Assembly (NCBI GenBank): GCA_037951105.1 | Contig: JBAMJV010007737.1 | Location: forward strand, 1 to 64,000 | Reading direction: 5' to 3' | DNA from: Echinarachnius parma | Taxonomy: Eukaryota; Echinodermata; Echinoidea; Clypeasteroida; Echinarachniidae | DNA: 64,000 bases | Part shown: positions 49,053 through 62,400 of the stretch, in pieces | Layout of the letters: each line of letters begins with the position of its first letter | How positions within the stretch are numbered: the first letter of the stretch is position 1 | Translations under genes and position numbers: made by a program | Notes under the pieces: model-generated | Database searches by the model: none | Seen by the model: the letters and a program-made list of their open reading frames with translations, nothing else | What the model was told of the DNA's origin: nothing

Positions 49053-51539
49053 TAGAATATGTACGAGAACAATAACCCATTCAATAAATGCCTAGGTCAC
49101 AAATTCACCGGGTGCCGCACGATATTTGTTACCTTCGGCGGATTATTTACGAATTTCGGGGAGTTAGGATATCGTTCGATGTCTGGCGGTCACATATTCG
49201 CTGGGGCACGTGCGATGACTTTGGAAGTTGAAGCAAAAGTAAATCGCACGGCTCCAGTGCTTACAATCTGAGCGCTCATACAGACCCATTACGGGACTAT
49301 TACAGACATCGGAAGATACTCATACGATATATTCGACATAGTACGATATTCGGGAAAATGCTACGGTTTCTGTGATGCATCGGCCCGTGCAATGCCCTTG
49401 CGATGCCCGTGCAATGCTCTCCACAACGTGTCTGCGGGATTACGGCCAATACATTTTGTACAATACATATTTTGTTTAACTTGTTATAACCTCCCATGAC
49501 GTTGTACGGCGAGGAAAAATGCAACGGCGAACGTAGAATAGCCACGGCAACTTTGCGGCCGCCTTAAGATTCCCGCAAGATTTCTCCTATAAGTGGCATC
49601 GTTGGGGCGCCTTATCCCAAACCGGAGCACTTGTGATTGAGGCGTAATATAAACCAAAATAGAGCAAGAAAGTCCAATAACACAGATTACAAAGAAAGGG
49701 GATTAAAATATTACGACAATTCACGCGTGTCTCCCCAAAACATTCTTAGAAAAACAGTTAATATCACACCTTTTAGCTAATTTTTGGTATCCAAAGGTTT
49801 ACAGTGTTACTCTTTATAGTCAAATCTAGAATATTAGTAATTTTCAACTCATTCACATATTATGGCAAATTGTAAAGAACCCTAATGACCGACGTGTTTT
49901 TTTGAGCTGGTGGGTCACATGATTTGTAAGTTATTGTGGGATTTTCATTTCGAAAATCCAAGGTAATTTAATTCAAGTAATTTAATTTTTCAGTATCTGT
50001 GACGAAATAAGATTTTGTTTTACTCGCAATCTATATTCAAAGCTACAGAAGGGGCTAGTCCTCATCAAAATCAATTCGTTCACCTTTTCTTCCCCATTTG
50101 AAAGGATATAGCTTAAAAGGCAGCTTGACCCTGTTGGGGATCGAACCTGAGATCATAGACCAAGCTAATTAAAAAATATCACAATAGAAAGCAATATGAA
50201 AAGATTTACATTACAAGTGACAAGGAAACAATATTTATGGCATAGCAAGATATTCTTTAATTTCGAAACTTTGATATTTCCAATAATATTATTTGGAAAA
50301 TAAAACCATAATAAACAGCAAGAATAGGATAAAAATCATCAAAACATATTTGCTCTACCATATGTGAGAGCAGCGTGGAAGTATGAGATAAATTGTGATC
50401 AGAAGCATCAATCTTCAATGTAATTTTAACGGCTTGAATTATCTTCCTAACATTGTCTATTAGCTAAATCTTCGGTTTGTGTGTGCGTAAATTGCACCTG
50501 TTTGCCATAATTGAGGAGTGGTCGGCTATTCAAAATGCGCCACCCAAAATGTTATTATGGAGATTAAACATATTACACATTAAGAAAAGAAGAGTCAATT
50601 TCGCACCTTTTCTTGCAATAATGGCAGCACCTTTAGACTCTATTAAAGGTGAATATACATATGTAACTTTAACACTGGCGTATATCTGTTTTGAGAAGTG
50701 AGGGGGGGGGGGGGGGGTGTGGGATGGTGTGGCAGGAAGTTATCCCCCCCCCCCCCTTCCAGGGTAGGCGACTTTTCACTTGAAACTATGCAATCTGGTG
50801 CATAATTTGGAAGGAAATATGAACAGCTAGATTTTTAAGAAAGTATGACTTAAATTTATCCCCACACATTATACCGAACTACATACAAGCATACACATAA
50901 TAGGGCGCTAACAGCTTCTCAAAAGTGGGGGAGGGTGAGATTATGAGGGAGCAATGCACGACCGAGCAGGGGAGGGTATGAGAGGGGCTGTCCCACAATC
51001 CCACAATAGGGAGCTTTGACATTTTCATTGATTTTCTGGCTTGCTGTTGTACGATTTTGGCATACATGAGACATAAATGTCACATTATATTTGGTATACA
51101 AGCGATGGATTTAAACATATATCATGTTCGACAGGGGTGAGGACAATCTCCTTCCCTACGTGGGATAGTAGGTTCATGTTGGTGCACATGCACATATACA
51201 ACCCACTCACGTAGACGCACAAATACGCACATACCCTTAACATGGATGTAATAGTAAATATACCAATTTGGGGAAGGGAATGGGAGGGGATTTAACACCT
51301 CCCACGTGGAGAAATTTTCGAAAATGGTGTTTAAAATACCACAGTAGCTATATGGTAATTAGTATTATAATCATTGTTATCATATATATTATGATTATTA
51401 TGTGGGGGATGTTTGTACAGGCCACCCCCCCCCCTCCCCGCACCACAAAGTGTGTGTGTGTGGGGGGGGGGGGGGTGAGGAGTGGTTATATCTCCCCATC
51501 CCCCCGGGATCTACGCCCGTGAACTTTACATTATTTGAA
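49053..51539. other. No gene seen; G/C tracts and a tRNA-like B box
   Basis: A GC-richer stretch (49060-49620) has a 70-codon frame without a known domain. On the - strand a ggttcgatccccaacagggt word (about 50145-50125) is B-box-like. Poly-G and poly-C tracts face each other at 50702-50757 and again at 51424-51500. Confidence 0.4.
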
Positions 51540-51796
51540 AAGTTCCATGTCCAAGTCAAGAATGCATCTTTGCATCTGTAAAAAGGGTAACAATTTGCAC
51601 CCCACCCTTTGAATGAGCTGCTAATGTGCCAAAGATAATCACCTTTAAAGGTTGAAAGATGCGTCTATAATATATTTTGTATCCACTTCAAATTTCGCTT
51701 TTCGATGGCTTTTTGTTTCAGCGATGACAAAATTAAAAACAGATGTACGTACATGCTAAACATGTTAGGTAAAACGGCGCATGTTTGCACCTTTAA

Positions 51797-53405
51797 AGAA
51801 ATAGTACAGTTTTGGTCTAACAGAATATTCTTAACTAAAAGTTATCATTTAAAACAAACATATTGTATATAATTAAATTATGCTTGAATGAAGGTATAAC
51901 ATATGACTGGTTAAGTTACAGGGCTGTTTTCATTTTAAAAGCGATCTATAACACAAGAGGGGGCCCTCCATACACGTCACTTTCCAACTATGTTTTTAAT
52001 TTGAAGGTACACTTGAGTATTGTTACTTCCCAAAATGCCAGTTGACACTTAATGGTTGGTTTAAATTCCAATTGAAAGTTCATTGAATACAACATGTGAA
52101 ATTAGAATTATTCCCTTTCGAATGCTTTAATAGTTGTAGAATTTGATTTCAAAATATTCTATTCATATGTCTACCCTGCCGGGCGACATCCTGACTTTAA
52201 ACAAAAAATACATAAGATGCTTATTCACTTCTTTCAAAAAATGTAAAAAGAGGGTTTGAAATAATTGATATCTCTATTTAATCCTTGTATTAAAAATGGT
52301 TGAAAACAAAGAGTTTTTACAGCGCGCCCTCTTAAGTTTTAACGGCTCTTTTGTTTAATGATAACACGGTTATTACTTAATAGTCGTTTGTAAGTGTGTA
52401 TTCCTTTCGAGCATGGTGGAGATATAACTATTAGTTTCTACTTTAAAGGGACTGTCCACCTTTTACAAATCGTCTGAACAGTTTCCAGTAGACGGATGAG
52501 GATAAATGTAACACACACAAACAAATTCAGATCGAACAGCCCTGTAATTTGGATTCTACGAATGAAAAAAAGAATGCGCCCCTCCACCAAACTATATATC
52601 GGTCAATTAAGGAGTTTAACTGATTTAGCATAATATTACACCAATATTGTACTTATTTTTGTAAAGGTATTGTGAAGCCGACAATAGTAAAGGTATGTCA
52701 CGGAAAAAGTCTCGAAAATGAAGAATATACAATTACATGTAGTCAGTTTTAGCGAGTTTTGGTTATTTTGTTTAATATTCGCTTGTGCGCGGGTCACGTA
52801 TGGGTCACGCACAGCAACATGGTACTCCGTGGAATGCGCCGTGAGCGAAATTTCGCACCGGGTGAATACTCGTATAATGCACAATTAAACGCGCTGTGTC
52901 GTTTTATTATTTTGAGGTCTATAACTCCACGAAAAAGAGATTTCAAGCCCTAATTTGTTCAGGCATGCTGTTAAATGATATTTTCTTTCATATAAGACAA
53001 TAACCTCGCAACTATTGAAATTTTGCTTGCAAAAGGCGGACAGTCCCTTTAAAGGTGCAGGTTTGGGTTACTAAAATTTAGTTTGACCAATGGGTTTTGG
53101 TAAAATAATTGATGAATAGAGAGATCATCACAAACAAGTTAAAACCCATTTGGATATATTTTGTTTAATGTGTTGTATTTATTAATATTTTCTTAAATCA
53201 TTGAATAAAAGTTGGTCCCCAACATTTATTCCAATCATAATGTATATACTTCTGGACATTTACAGCTGTTTCTGAACCAATTTTTTATCAACAAAGTTGA
53301 TTGTCTTTAAAATTGTGTGCTCTATACAATGTTACCTTTAGTTGTTCATTACTTCCATTACCTCAAGAACAAATTATTTCTCTAGACAAAAACTGAACTA
53401 TTCCT
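51797..53405. repeat. TTAA MITE family A, copy 7, interrupted
   Basis: TTAA then agaaatagtacagttttgg at the left. The right end, aaaaactgaactattcct, is followed by TTAA at 53406-53409. Another MITE sits inside. Confidence 0.75.
52447..53048. repeat. TTAA MITE, family D, nested in copy 7
   Basis: Ends agggactgtccacctttt and, inverted, aaaggcggacagtccct, with TTAA duplicated at 52443-52446 and 53049-53052. Removing it restores the usual family A text across the join (ctact-TTAA-aggtgcaggtttg). Confidence 0.85.
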
Positions 53406-53485
53406 TTAAAGGTTTAAACCGTTGTCACACTTGGCGCACCTTAAAATACGCGACTTTATACCTTTAGGTAAAGTTTAAAGCTAAA

Positions 53486-53951
53486 AAGGGTAGTACATTT
53501 TTGTTAAGGCTGAGCTTTAGTAATCAAAACCTGCACAATAACTTTAATAAAACTAATAGTTATAACTCCACCATGCTCGAATTTTTTACAAAATTACAAA
53601 CGACTAAGTAAAAAGCCCGCTCTCTAAAAAAAAGCATTGGTTTCAACTATCTTTCATACATAATTATGCATGTGATGTTTTGTTGAAATAATGATTAAAC
53701 AGAGAGATCATCAACAACTATTTAAAAACCTCTTTTGAACCTTTTGGAAAAAGTGTAAGCATCTGGGCCCCAGATTATTACTGTCGGATATATTTATTGA
53801 TATTTTAGCCGTCTCTGAACCGATTTTGATCAAATAAAGTTTATTCTGTCATAAATATTGTATGCTTTTTCAAATTTTACATTCAGGTTTTCATTATCTC
53901 ACATAAAAATACTTTGTGCAGCACCCTCTATACCAAAACTGAACTACCCCT
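53486..53951. repeat. TTAA MITE family A, copy 8
   Basis: Left end aagggtagtacatttttgt, right end ccaaaactgaactacccct then TTAA. Core gggcccca is half present. Confidence 0.75.
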
Positions 53952-54020
53952 TTAACCAATAGGTTGCGTGATTTGCACCATACAGTATAGGTAAACATTT
54001 GCACCCTTGAGACTTTGTAA

Positions 54021-55072
54021 CTTTGCGATTTACCTTAACCCAAAAAAAGCCGTGAAACCGCTGATCGCCACGAATGTGCATGCGAACTGAAGTGTATAGA
54101 ATACTATGATAATTGTAATTCTTTTAAAAATTCCCTTATTTGCATATTTATGGTAATTTATGCTATTAAGTTCACAAACAATTATCATCTTTAACAATAA
54201 ATCATATATTTGTTGATAATTAAACATTGGTCGTCATATTATTCTTTAAACAATTTGGAATAATAATAAAACCAAACAGTTTGGAAGAGCAAGGTTATTT
54301 CTTATTTGTTTGTATTGTTTTCATCATTTCTAATGCATTTTTTGTTTTAACTTATGTATTTTATTTTTTGTTGTTGTTTTATTTCTTTTCTAACTATAAT
54401 TCAACTATTTTGATCGCCAAAACAAATACCTTAAACGAAAACAAGACCAAATAACCAATGTTTTATCTTTTTTTCATGAAAAATTATATTTCCATATGTT
54501 TTGTACACGAATCACGAAAATGAGCGATTTTCGGGCTGACATGCAAAGACAAAAGATCACGTTACTTACGATAGATCCGATTTCCGGAAGAGTCGAAAGA
54601 AAAAGTCACGAATCGCCGGGGCTTCATCTGTACGCGTTCCGGAGCAATCAGAACAAATGCCGAGGGATAGTGCCCCCAGCCTTATTAGGACTAACGTGCA
54701 AACATGCACCTCTAACGGAGATACTAGTTTGTAAAGCGGTTTTATCGTACCTCTGAAAATTGAAAGATTAAGTCTTAATTTTGTATAAAAATGCTTCAAA
54801 TTGGTACATTATCGAATTCTCTGCTGATATAAATGGTAAAAATTTATGTTAAAAATAAACATTACACAATTGGCTTTTTCAAACTTTGATTACATTATTT
54901 TCACACAATCCTGGCGTTTCGCCACACAAGGAGTAAATTTGTATTCACATAAGATTTCAAATATATTCATTTTAATTACAAATTTTAATCGAAATAAAAT
55001 ATATCCGCCCATTAACCTGCTGTAGCAGATGAGTAAATACGATATAATTAAAAACATAAACATGTTTATTTA
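54021..55072. other. No gene confirmed
   Basis: An 86-codon frame at 54496-54756 has protein-like composition but no domain I recognise, and an antisense frame overlaps it. Confidence 0.35.
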
Positions 55073-55990
55073 CAACAAGATAATATTCTGTTGCTACGCC
55101 TAAATTTATACATTTATAGATGGTGGCATTGTATATGAGCAGTTAAAATTGAACTTTTCTTGAGTATCAATTAAAATAAAACAAGAAGTATACGTAATAT
55201 AATACACAACAAATTGAGCAACATAACTAACAAAATGTATTACACTGATGATAATAATAATAACTCGCGTAAACTCTCTCAGTGCCATGGTCGACTAGAG
55301 TCACAAAACTCACAGCATAAGGTATATTGATTTGGTCCAAAATGCATAGAATAAAACAGTATGGAAGCAATTGTATAGACATCAGACTTTTTACCGATGT
55401 GAACTTTCTTTCATTCATTGCCGATGAATTGAGGGGATCATGTCATATTCATGAACTTGTCTAAAGAAATGGTTCAACTGGAATCTTGCAATGTCATTTA
55501 GCACTAAGAGAGTTTTGAAATACTGCATATTATATTTAGAGGTCATTATTAACATAATTATGTTATCGGTGGGGCTTCAACATTCGGGCTATTATGTACG
55601 AAAAACATATTTCTTTACAACTAGGTAGTATTCTGTTGCTACGCCTCTATGTACATGACGGTGGCATTTTATAAGCAATTAAAATACAAATTCTCTTGAA
55701 TATCAATTAAGATACAAGAATGAGTATTGTGATACGGTATATAAACAACGAATTAAGAAACATAATTAACAAAATGTGATGATTATATTAACTGTCGTGA
55801 ACTCTCTCAGCATGCTCAGTGCCGTGGTCAACAAGAGTCACACAACTCACAGCATAAGACATATGGATTTGCTCCAAAATGCAAATTTAATATTGCACTC
55901 AGAGAGTTTTAAAATACATCTTATATTTAGAAGTCATTATCAACAAAATATATGTTATCGGTAGGGCTTCAACATTTGGGCTATATATGT
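55073..55990 (+). repeat. Two tandem copies of a ~0.4-0.5 kb unit
   Basis: attctgttgctacgcct, gtggcatt, actctctcag...gtgcc, gtggtc(g/a)ac and tatcggt(g/a)gggcttcaac occur in the same order at about 55073-55600 and 55618-55990. Confidence 0.85.
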
Positions 55991-56443
55991 ACCAGTCCGC
56001 GTCGAGATTATACAATCCTCATTATTATTAGCGGGGTATCTTGTCTACAAAATATTGACACGGCAGATAAATGCGCAATTTGTTCATCAAAGCGTTGTCT
56101 GTATATACGGTTTGAATGGTTTTAATGGATTGTTTGACCCTCAAAATATGGATATAGACAACAAATTAAAATTGTAGGATGTGTAATTACGGATTTATAG
56201 CACCCTCAAGCATCTTCAAATTAATGACAGCAATCTTGTCGGCCACTGTTGATGTTTGTTTGCATTTGTTATTACTCTTTCACACGCGTACTTATTGAAA
56301 CCGAGTTCCAAACCACTTAAATCAAGAATAAGGCAATAATATTACAACTCTAGTACGTATATTAAACGATACATGGTATTTTCAGTGAATGGTTTGACCC
56401 TGACAAGGTGGGTGTAGAAACAAAAATTACAACTAAGTGATGT

Positions 56444-56446
<3 letters not shown>

Positions 56447-56480
<34 letters not shown>
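56447..56480 (+). repeat. (AAT)n microsatellite
   Basis: About eleven AAT units forming the 3' tail of the L2-like remnant. Confidence 0.9.
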
Positions 56481-56547
56481 ATATGTATAATTATAGCGCA
56501 TATTGCAAAGAGCCTCTAAGCGCTTAAACATATTTACATAAAGTTAA

Positions 56548-57081
56548 AGGGGTAGTATAGTTTTGGTATGGCTGAACTTTATTAACCAAACCTGGACAGT
56601 AACATTATAAACTAATAGTTATAACTCCACCATGCTCGATAGGTATACAAAATTACAAACGACTAAGTACAAAGCCTGTTATCATTCAAAAAGAGCCATT
56701 AAAACACAAGAGGGCGCTCTCTAAAAAGGCATTGGTTTCAACCATTTTATATACAAAATTATGCATCTGATGTTTTATTGAAATAATGATTAAATAGAGA
56801 GATCATCAACAATTATTAAAAAAACGCTTTTGAAATAAAATAAAAAAGAGTAACATTTGTTTAATTTTTTGAAAAAATCATTTAATTATTTGGGCCCCAC
56901 ATAATTATAGGTTCAGATATATTTATTGATATTTCAGCCGTTTCTGGACCGATTTTGACCAAATAAAGTTTATTCTGCCATTAAAATTGCATGTTCTCTC
57001 AAATTCGACACTCAGTTTTTCATTATCTCACAAAAAAATTGTGCTGTGCAGCGCCATCTCTACCAAAACTAAACTACCCCT
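56548..57081. repeat. TTAA MITE family A, copy 9
   Basis: TTAA at 56544-56547 and 57082-57085. Ends aggggtagtatagttttgg and ccaaaactaaactacccct. Confidence 0.88.
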
Positions 57082-57730
57082 TTAACCAAATAAAAAATTG
57101 TTAAGGTATATAAACATAATGAAGAGCTTAACTCCAAAAGGCGCTAAATCCAATTGTTCAACTTTCGAGAAAAACAAGGTTTCTTTGCCCAACTTTGTGC
57201 ACATATGGGAATATGAACATGGAACGTTCCATATTTTGAATTTGATTGTGTAATTTGTACTAAAACTCTGATATCTAAATTTATAGAGCTCTACGAGGCG
57301 CTTTAATGTACTAATATCGTTACCTCAATTTTGTTATGGAAAGTGGGTAACAACAAAAATTAATTATCACAATAGGCTAACTTAAACAAATGAGTTTTTA
57401 ACCTCATTTTAAAAGTATCGACATTGTGAGAAGTGCGGATATTGAGGGGAAGATTGTCCATAAGAAAGAAGCAGCATAAGAAAAGGATCTTTCACCATAG
57501 TATTTTGAGCTAATTCGTTGTGTGAAATCCAGAAGTGAATGAGTAGATGATCGCAGTGTTCGGGTAGGAGTGTAGTGGTGGATTAGATCTGTTAAGTAGG
57601 TAGGAGCGAGGCCATGATAGGCTTTGAAAGTAATGAGAAGGATTTTGTAGATAATACGAAAGTTGATAGGGAGCCAGTGTAGATTGCGTAAGATTGGTGT
57701 AATGTGATGAGAGCGGGAAAAAAGAGAAAA

Positions 57731-59161
57731 CGGATAACGGATTTATGGCACTTTCAAAATAATGGCAGCCACAATGGACGCCATTTTGAAAACCAATCAT
57801 AATCTTTTTGATCGGAGGTGGAATTTTCTTACTTTTTAGGTTTATATTACATGATGTTACGCACTATCAGAAACAATAGAAAAAAAAAACATTCAAAAAG
57901 CCTTTTGTAAACATTTTGGCAAGGTCAAACGGTATATTGACCTGACTTTCATCAACATCCAAGATGGCCGCCAATTTGTACTTGCTCCCTTTATCGGATT
58001 CTTGGAAGCAACCACTTTATTTTAGTTTGTATAATTTATAAAGGCAAAGCTTTGTTGAAAAAAACGCTTTTATCCAGCGTGTCACGATTCCTTTAAGTTG
58101 TGTCGCTAAGGTCTTCCAATGATCATGCTCATATATTTCATACACATTCTCGTCACTTAACGTGCTCATTTGATATCTCAATTAGCATTTATTAATAAGT
58201 TACTGAAATTAGTTTTTATAGTTTTCATATATTTGATTGTAATAAACTATAACTTTTTTTACTCATTGACATTATTATAGTACTTGTATACACGTTTAAC
58301 AAAAAACTTTCTATACACCTTTTCCGAAATGTATTCTCCTTACAAACGTCTTTTTAATTTACCTTAATCAAGGCTTCATCCCATGAGATCAAATTCCAAC
58401 ACCGTGTATTTCCCTTTGACATGTGCATAAACCAGACTATTTACAATAATGATAACAATATATACAAATGAGCAAAGTTATGTAAACATTGTTATATTAC
58501 ATATTCTTAATTATTATCTCAATACTCACGTTGACACAGAGATATTATTTCCATTCGTTTCAATATTTGCAAACATTTGTTCAGGTTTATATCATGGACG
58601 ATATACACTCAGATGTGTAGCTGCATCCTGCTACAATTCATTTCTTAGCAATTCTTAAGCATTTTCAGTAAAACCTCAATTTACAAGAAAAAACGAGTTT
58701 GTTTTACGAGCAAGTCATAGGCTCTGCATGTAAACAATGCACATTCCTCCGCGTTGCGGTCTGCATGTGATGTCATGAATCGGGTGACACGTGCGCACAT
58801 TCCCGCTCTGCTATAAATGACCTTTTTTAGGAGCATGGAACGCCGATGCGAAATAAAGCAAAAAAGTTGCATGAAATTTACCTTTTTTTCCCCAACTTAA
58901 GGATTTCTTTGAAAAAAAGAGTGTGGTATATCAATAAAGGCACATAGTTAAAGCTATAAACCTGAATCAAAGCCGGGATTTCCCCCCTCCTTTAACACGC
59001 CAAGAATAAGGAATAATTGTCCACTTCGAGAACGATCATGCGTTACACCTCTGAATACGAAGTGACCACATTGGGGGATCTGAAACTAGCTCTCCCTAAG
59101 AACTGCCCCCTTTTGTCTTAATTTACTAATTTGGCTTCAATTCTTTCATTTCAATGTCAAG
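57731..59161. other. 3' flank of the paralog gene; no other gene seen
   Basis: Contains a gccgcc-type word shared with the 175-bp units (57960) and a GC-richer spot with tataaa (58740-58830). No coding domain. Confidence 0.4.
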
Positions 59162-59451
59162 CTAAAATTGCGTTACGCTTTCTTTGTGTTTTTTCATAAT
59201 CTTTCTCTCGCTTTTCTGAATCTCTAGACGTGTGTATTCTGTTTCCCTCTCTCTGATGCACTGTTCCATGAGCTGGAGTACGGTGTCTCGGGTATCCGGT
59301 TCAATCTTGGGTTTCTCCTTCCTTACATTTTCAATAAAGAAAATCCGTTTATCTTCAACATTGAATGTGAGCTGCAGGCGTTGTTTGATGCGATCGAAGT
59401 CAAGCTCTTGTAGTAAGTCAGCGTGGGTAACTACGATAATCGGGAGACGTC
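59162..59451 (-). CDS. Paralog last GTPase exon
   Basis: 290 nt ending in TAG, entered in phase 1 after acceptor cacatgaag. Begins RLPIIVVTHADLLQ and includes KRIFFIENVRKEKP, then a charged coiled tail. The match to receptor exon 8 extends over nearly its whole length. Confidence 0.87.
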
Positions 59452-62400
59452 CTTCATGTGAATAATGGAGAGGGGTTGTTAGTAGCCAAGTGAATGAACA
59501 GAGTATAGAGTAAAAACTCTTGTCACTTGTGATTGTAGATAATTCTTAAAGTATGGCTTTGTTATATTCATATTTCAAACAAAGGTAGCTGAGTATTAAA
59601 CAATTGTGTTGGGTATGGTCGTGATGCGTAATTCAAACTTTCGCATAAAGAATGTTTTATAAATACACTGGGCCCAAAAAGAAACTTATATTTTTCACAA
59701 GGTCATATCTTTAAAATCTTTCCATCAAAATTAACCAAACTGGCACACATGATTACGTATATACCTTACTCCAATGACATGTCAATATCCAAACGGTTAC
59801 CTTACTGATAGAACTAAAAAAAATGAACTGGCATGGAACCGTTTGCTGTATCACATGTCACAGCCTGGGAATTTCGGCAACAGAGTTTAAGCCAGGTGAG
59901 GAAATCAAAGCAAATTGAAATAAAGGTAATATCAGTTTCCAATACACAGACATCAATAGTGGGTGTGTCCACCATGTGCTTAGAAGCATTCAGTGCATCT
60001 GCTACGCATTCTATCCACCAGGTTTCTGACATAGGCTTGGGGAGATTTCTGTAGAGCTGCTTTGAGTGTGTGCATTAACAGGCGAATTGTCCCTTATACT
60101 GTGACATGTGGTCCCGGAAGTTGTTCCATGTCAGTGCTTTTTGATGTTGTGTCAGTTGGGCAACTGCTTGGTTATTGACATGTGTTTAGAGTATAGTATT
60201 TAAGTTATTCGGTGTGTCATTCTGGTTAATTTTGATGGACAGGATTAAAAGATATGAACATGTGAAAAAATCTAAGTTTCTTTTTGGACCCAATTAAAAC
60301 GACCTATTAAAACGAATTAAACTTGAGAAGCTGTGTTCAAGTCTACGAATTCGTACCAGCAATGGCAGTTGTCATTTCAAATTTGATTTATAGATTAATG
60401 CCTAACTTATCAAGAATTACTTGCGTCTGGTAAATGAGAAATAATTACAATAATATCGTCGAGGGGACAATTGTTCGATTTAAATGAATATAATAAATGT
60501 AATATTTAAATGGACAATATATTTCTGGTTGAGAGGCCACTTTGTTCGTAAAATAAAGGCAAACTCAGTGTAATATACACCGTGTCCCAGAAAAAACGAA
60601 ACCGGGTTTCATGGCAGAAATTTTCTGTCATAATGAATAAGTTAATTGATGATATATATATGCCTGGAAGCTCTGTGTCTCTTCTTTCATTTGATGTGCA
60701 ACTTATGGCACATACTTCAAGCATGACTGAATTAGAACAATGGAAAGGGGTGTTACCAATATTCAATTTGCACGCATAAATTTGAAGTTTGGGTGAGTTT
60801 TAAGAGTTGTAAACGTACTTATTTTTAAAAAGGACAAACACCACATAAAAGTTCATATTTTTATATTTTACATGACACCTCATGCTCAAAAAATAAATGA
60901 TTTATGCCAGAGAACGAGTACAATGAAAACATGCCTGATTTCTGCCCGAATGTGTCAAAGTTGAGTAAGAAGTCGCTCAGCTTTCCTGACTAGCAGCTGA
61001 CAATGGACTTTGATGCATGAGTGAATTTACACAAACATGGGGATCAGGAAACAGGCTAGATCAGGAAAGTTACTCATTTGGGCTGGAATCAAGCATGTTT
61101 TCATTGTATTCGTTCTCTGGCATATATAATTTATTTTTTAATCATGAGGCGTCATATAAAAGATAAAATTATGAATTTTCATGCGGTGTCTGTCCTTTTT
61201 CAAAATAAGTACGTTTACTACTCTTAAAACTCTCCCCAAAACCTCACCCAAACTTGCAATTTCTGCGCGCAAATTAAATTTTGGTAACACCACTTTCTAT
61301 CGTTCTAATTCAGTCATGCGTGAATTATGTGCCATAAGTTGTATATCAAATAAAAGAAGAGACACATAGCTTTTCAGACATATATATATATCATGAAGGA
61401 AATTATTCATTATAACATAAAATTTCTGCCATGAAACCCGGTTTCGTTTTTTCTGGGACACGGTGTATAAAAGATCACATACTTTTAAAGAAGGAATTAT
61501 CTTTGTTTGATCGAAATCGGTTGGAAATCGTCTAAATGTATATAAATATACAATTCCTATTAAGTATGGGACCAATTAGATGTATTTCAATCAACCATTA
61601 TGAACAAACATGTATGCACATGAATCGAAAATGATTTCGAGTACGGTACTAGTATACTCTGATTATTTATGTAATAATAAGTGTAAATTCGAAGAAAGAA
61701 AATAAGTTCATATTCAAAATGGTTTGGAAAATACGGATCCAATCTCCCACATGTATAAAACAGCTTCTGGTCTTAATGAATGTGGATTTAAAAAAATAAA
61801 AACGGGATATTGAATGACCCTTTCATGATTTTTCCTAGAATTCAAGCATGACAGTATGACATCTTCGAGTTTTAAGGATAACACACAAGTTTTAGTCAAC
61901 ATATTTCAGTTAAAGAAAATACAATCCCTCTTGATTATTCAAAAAGACATACTGACTATATGGTTTTACACCAAGCATGAGCGGGTTGTAGTTTGGCACA
62001 TCCATTATACTATGTCACATTGTATCCATTTCATTTGATGTATTATCAATTCGAATTCTGGAAATATGTATGGTGCAAGGCAATCGTTCAATGACTGTGT
62101 TGTTATTTTATATAAATATACTGACATGCTATGAATCAACAACACATGTTCTTACCTGTATATGCGTATGTCTTATACTTATAATAATGTTCTAATAAAT
62201 AGTGAGTCTGTAATAACATAAACATTTATGTTTTTATGAACAATAATGAGATAATTATTTACCCTACGAAAACAGAAGTAAGCAAATGTAATGTTTACCC
62301 ACTCTGCAATGCATTTTTACTATTTTGAGGTAACGTCGTTACCAGAAATTAATTTACCCTACGAAAACAGAAGTAAGCAAATGTAATGTTTACCTACTCT

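Larger units (their letters stand above)
51540..54020. mobile_element. Second TGCACC-rich element, split by nested MITEs
   Basis: Three pieces (51540-51796, 53406-53485, 53952-54020) carry the caccttt/tttgcacc words and the acatgctaa...gtaaaacggcgca part seen in 48281-49052. They are separated by MITE family A copies 7 and 8, the first of which is itself interrupted. Confidence 0.6.
56444..57730 (-). mobile_element. L2/CR1-like LINE 3' end, interrupted by a MITE
   Basis: On the - strand, about 57715-57420 translates, with frame slips, to the conserved RT C-terminal text HITPILRNLHWLPINFRI, YKILLITFKAYHGLAPTYL and GERSFSYAA. It ends with an agcgctta...tgcgctata tail and (TTA)n at 56480-56447. 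MITE copy 9 sits in the tail. This is a common 5'-truncated remnant. Confidence 0.78.

Noticed and set aside
54496..54756. 86-codon frame with protein-like composition
   Set aside because: No domain recognised, no conserved neighbour, and an overlapping antisense frame of similar size.
57510..57800. 96-codon frame on the - strand
   Set aside because: It is a shadow frame of the L2-like reverse transcriptase remnant, not the frame carrying the conserved RT text.
59232..59465. 77-codon frame on the + strand
   Set aside because: Antisense shadow of the paralog's last exon.
60506..61575. Several frames with matching peptides
   Set aside because: They are the two arms of one palindromic element; no transposase motif is present.
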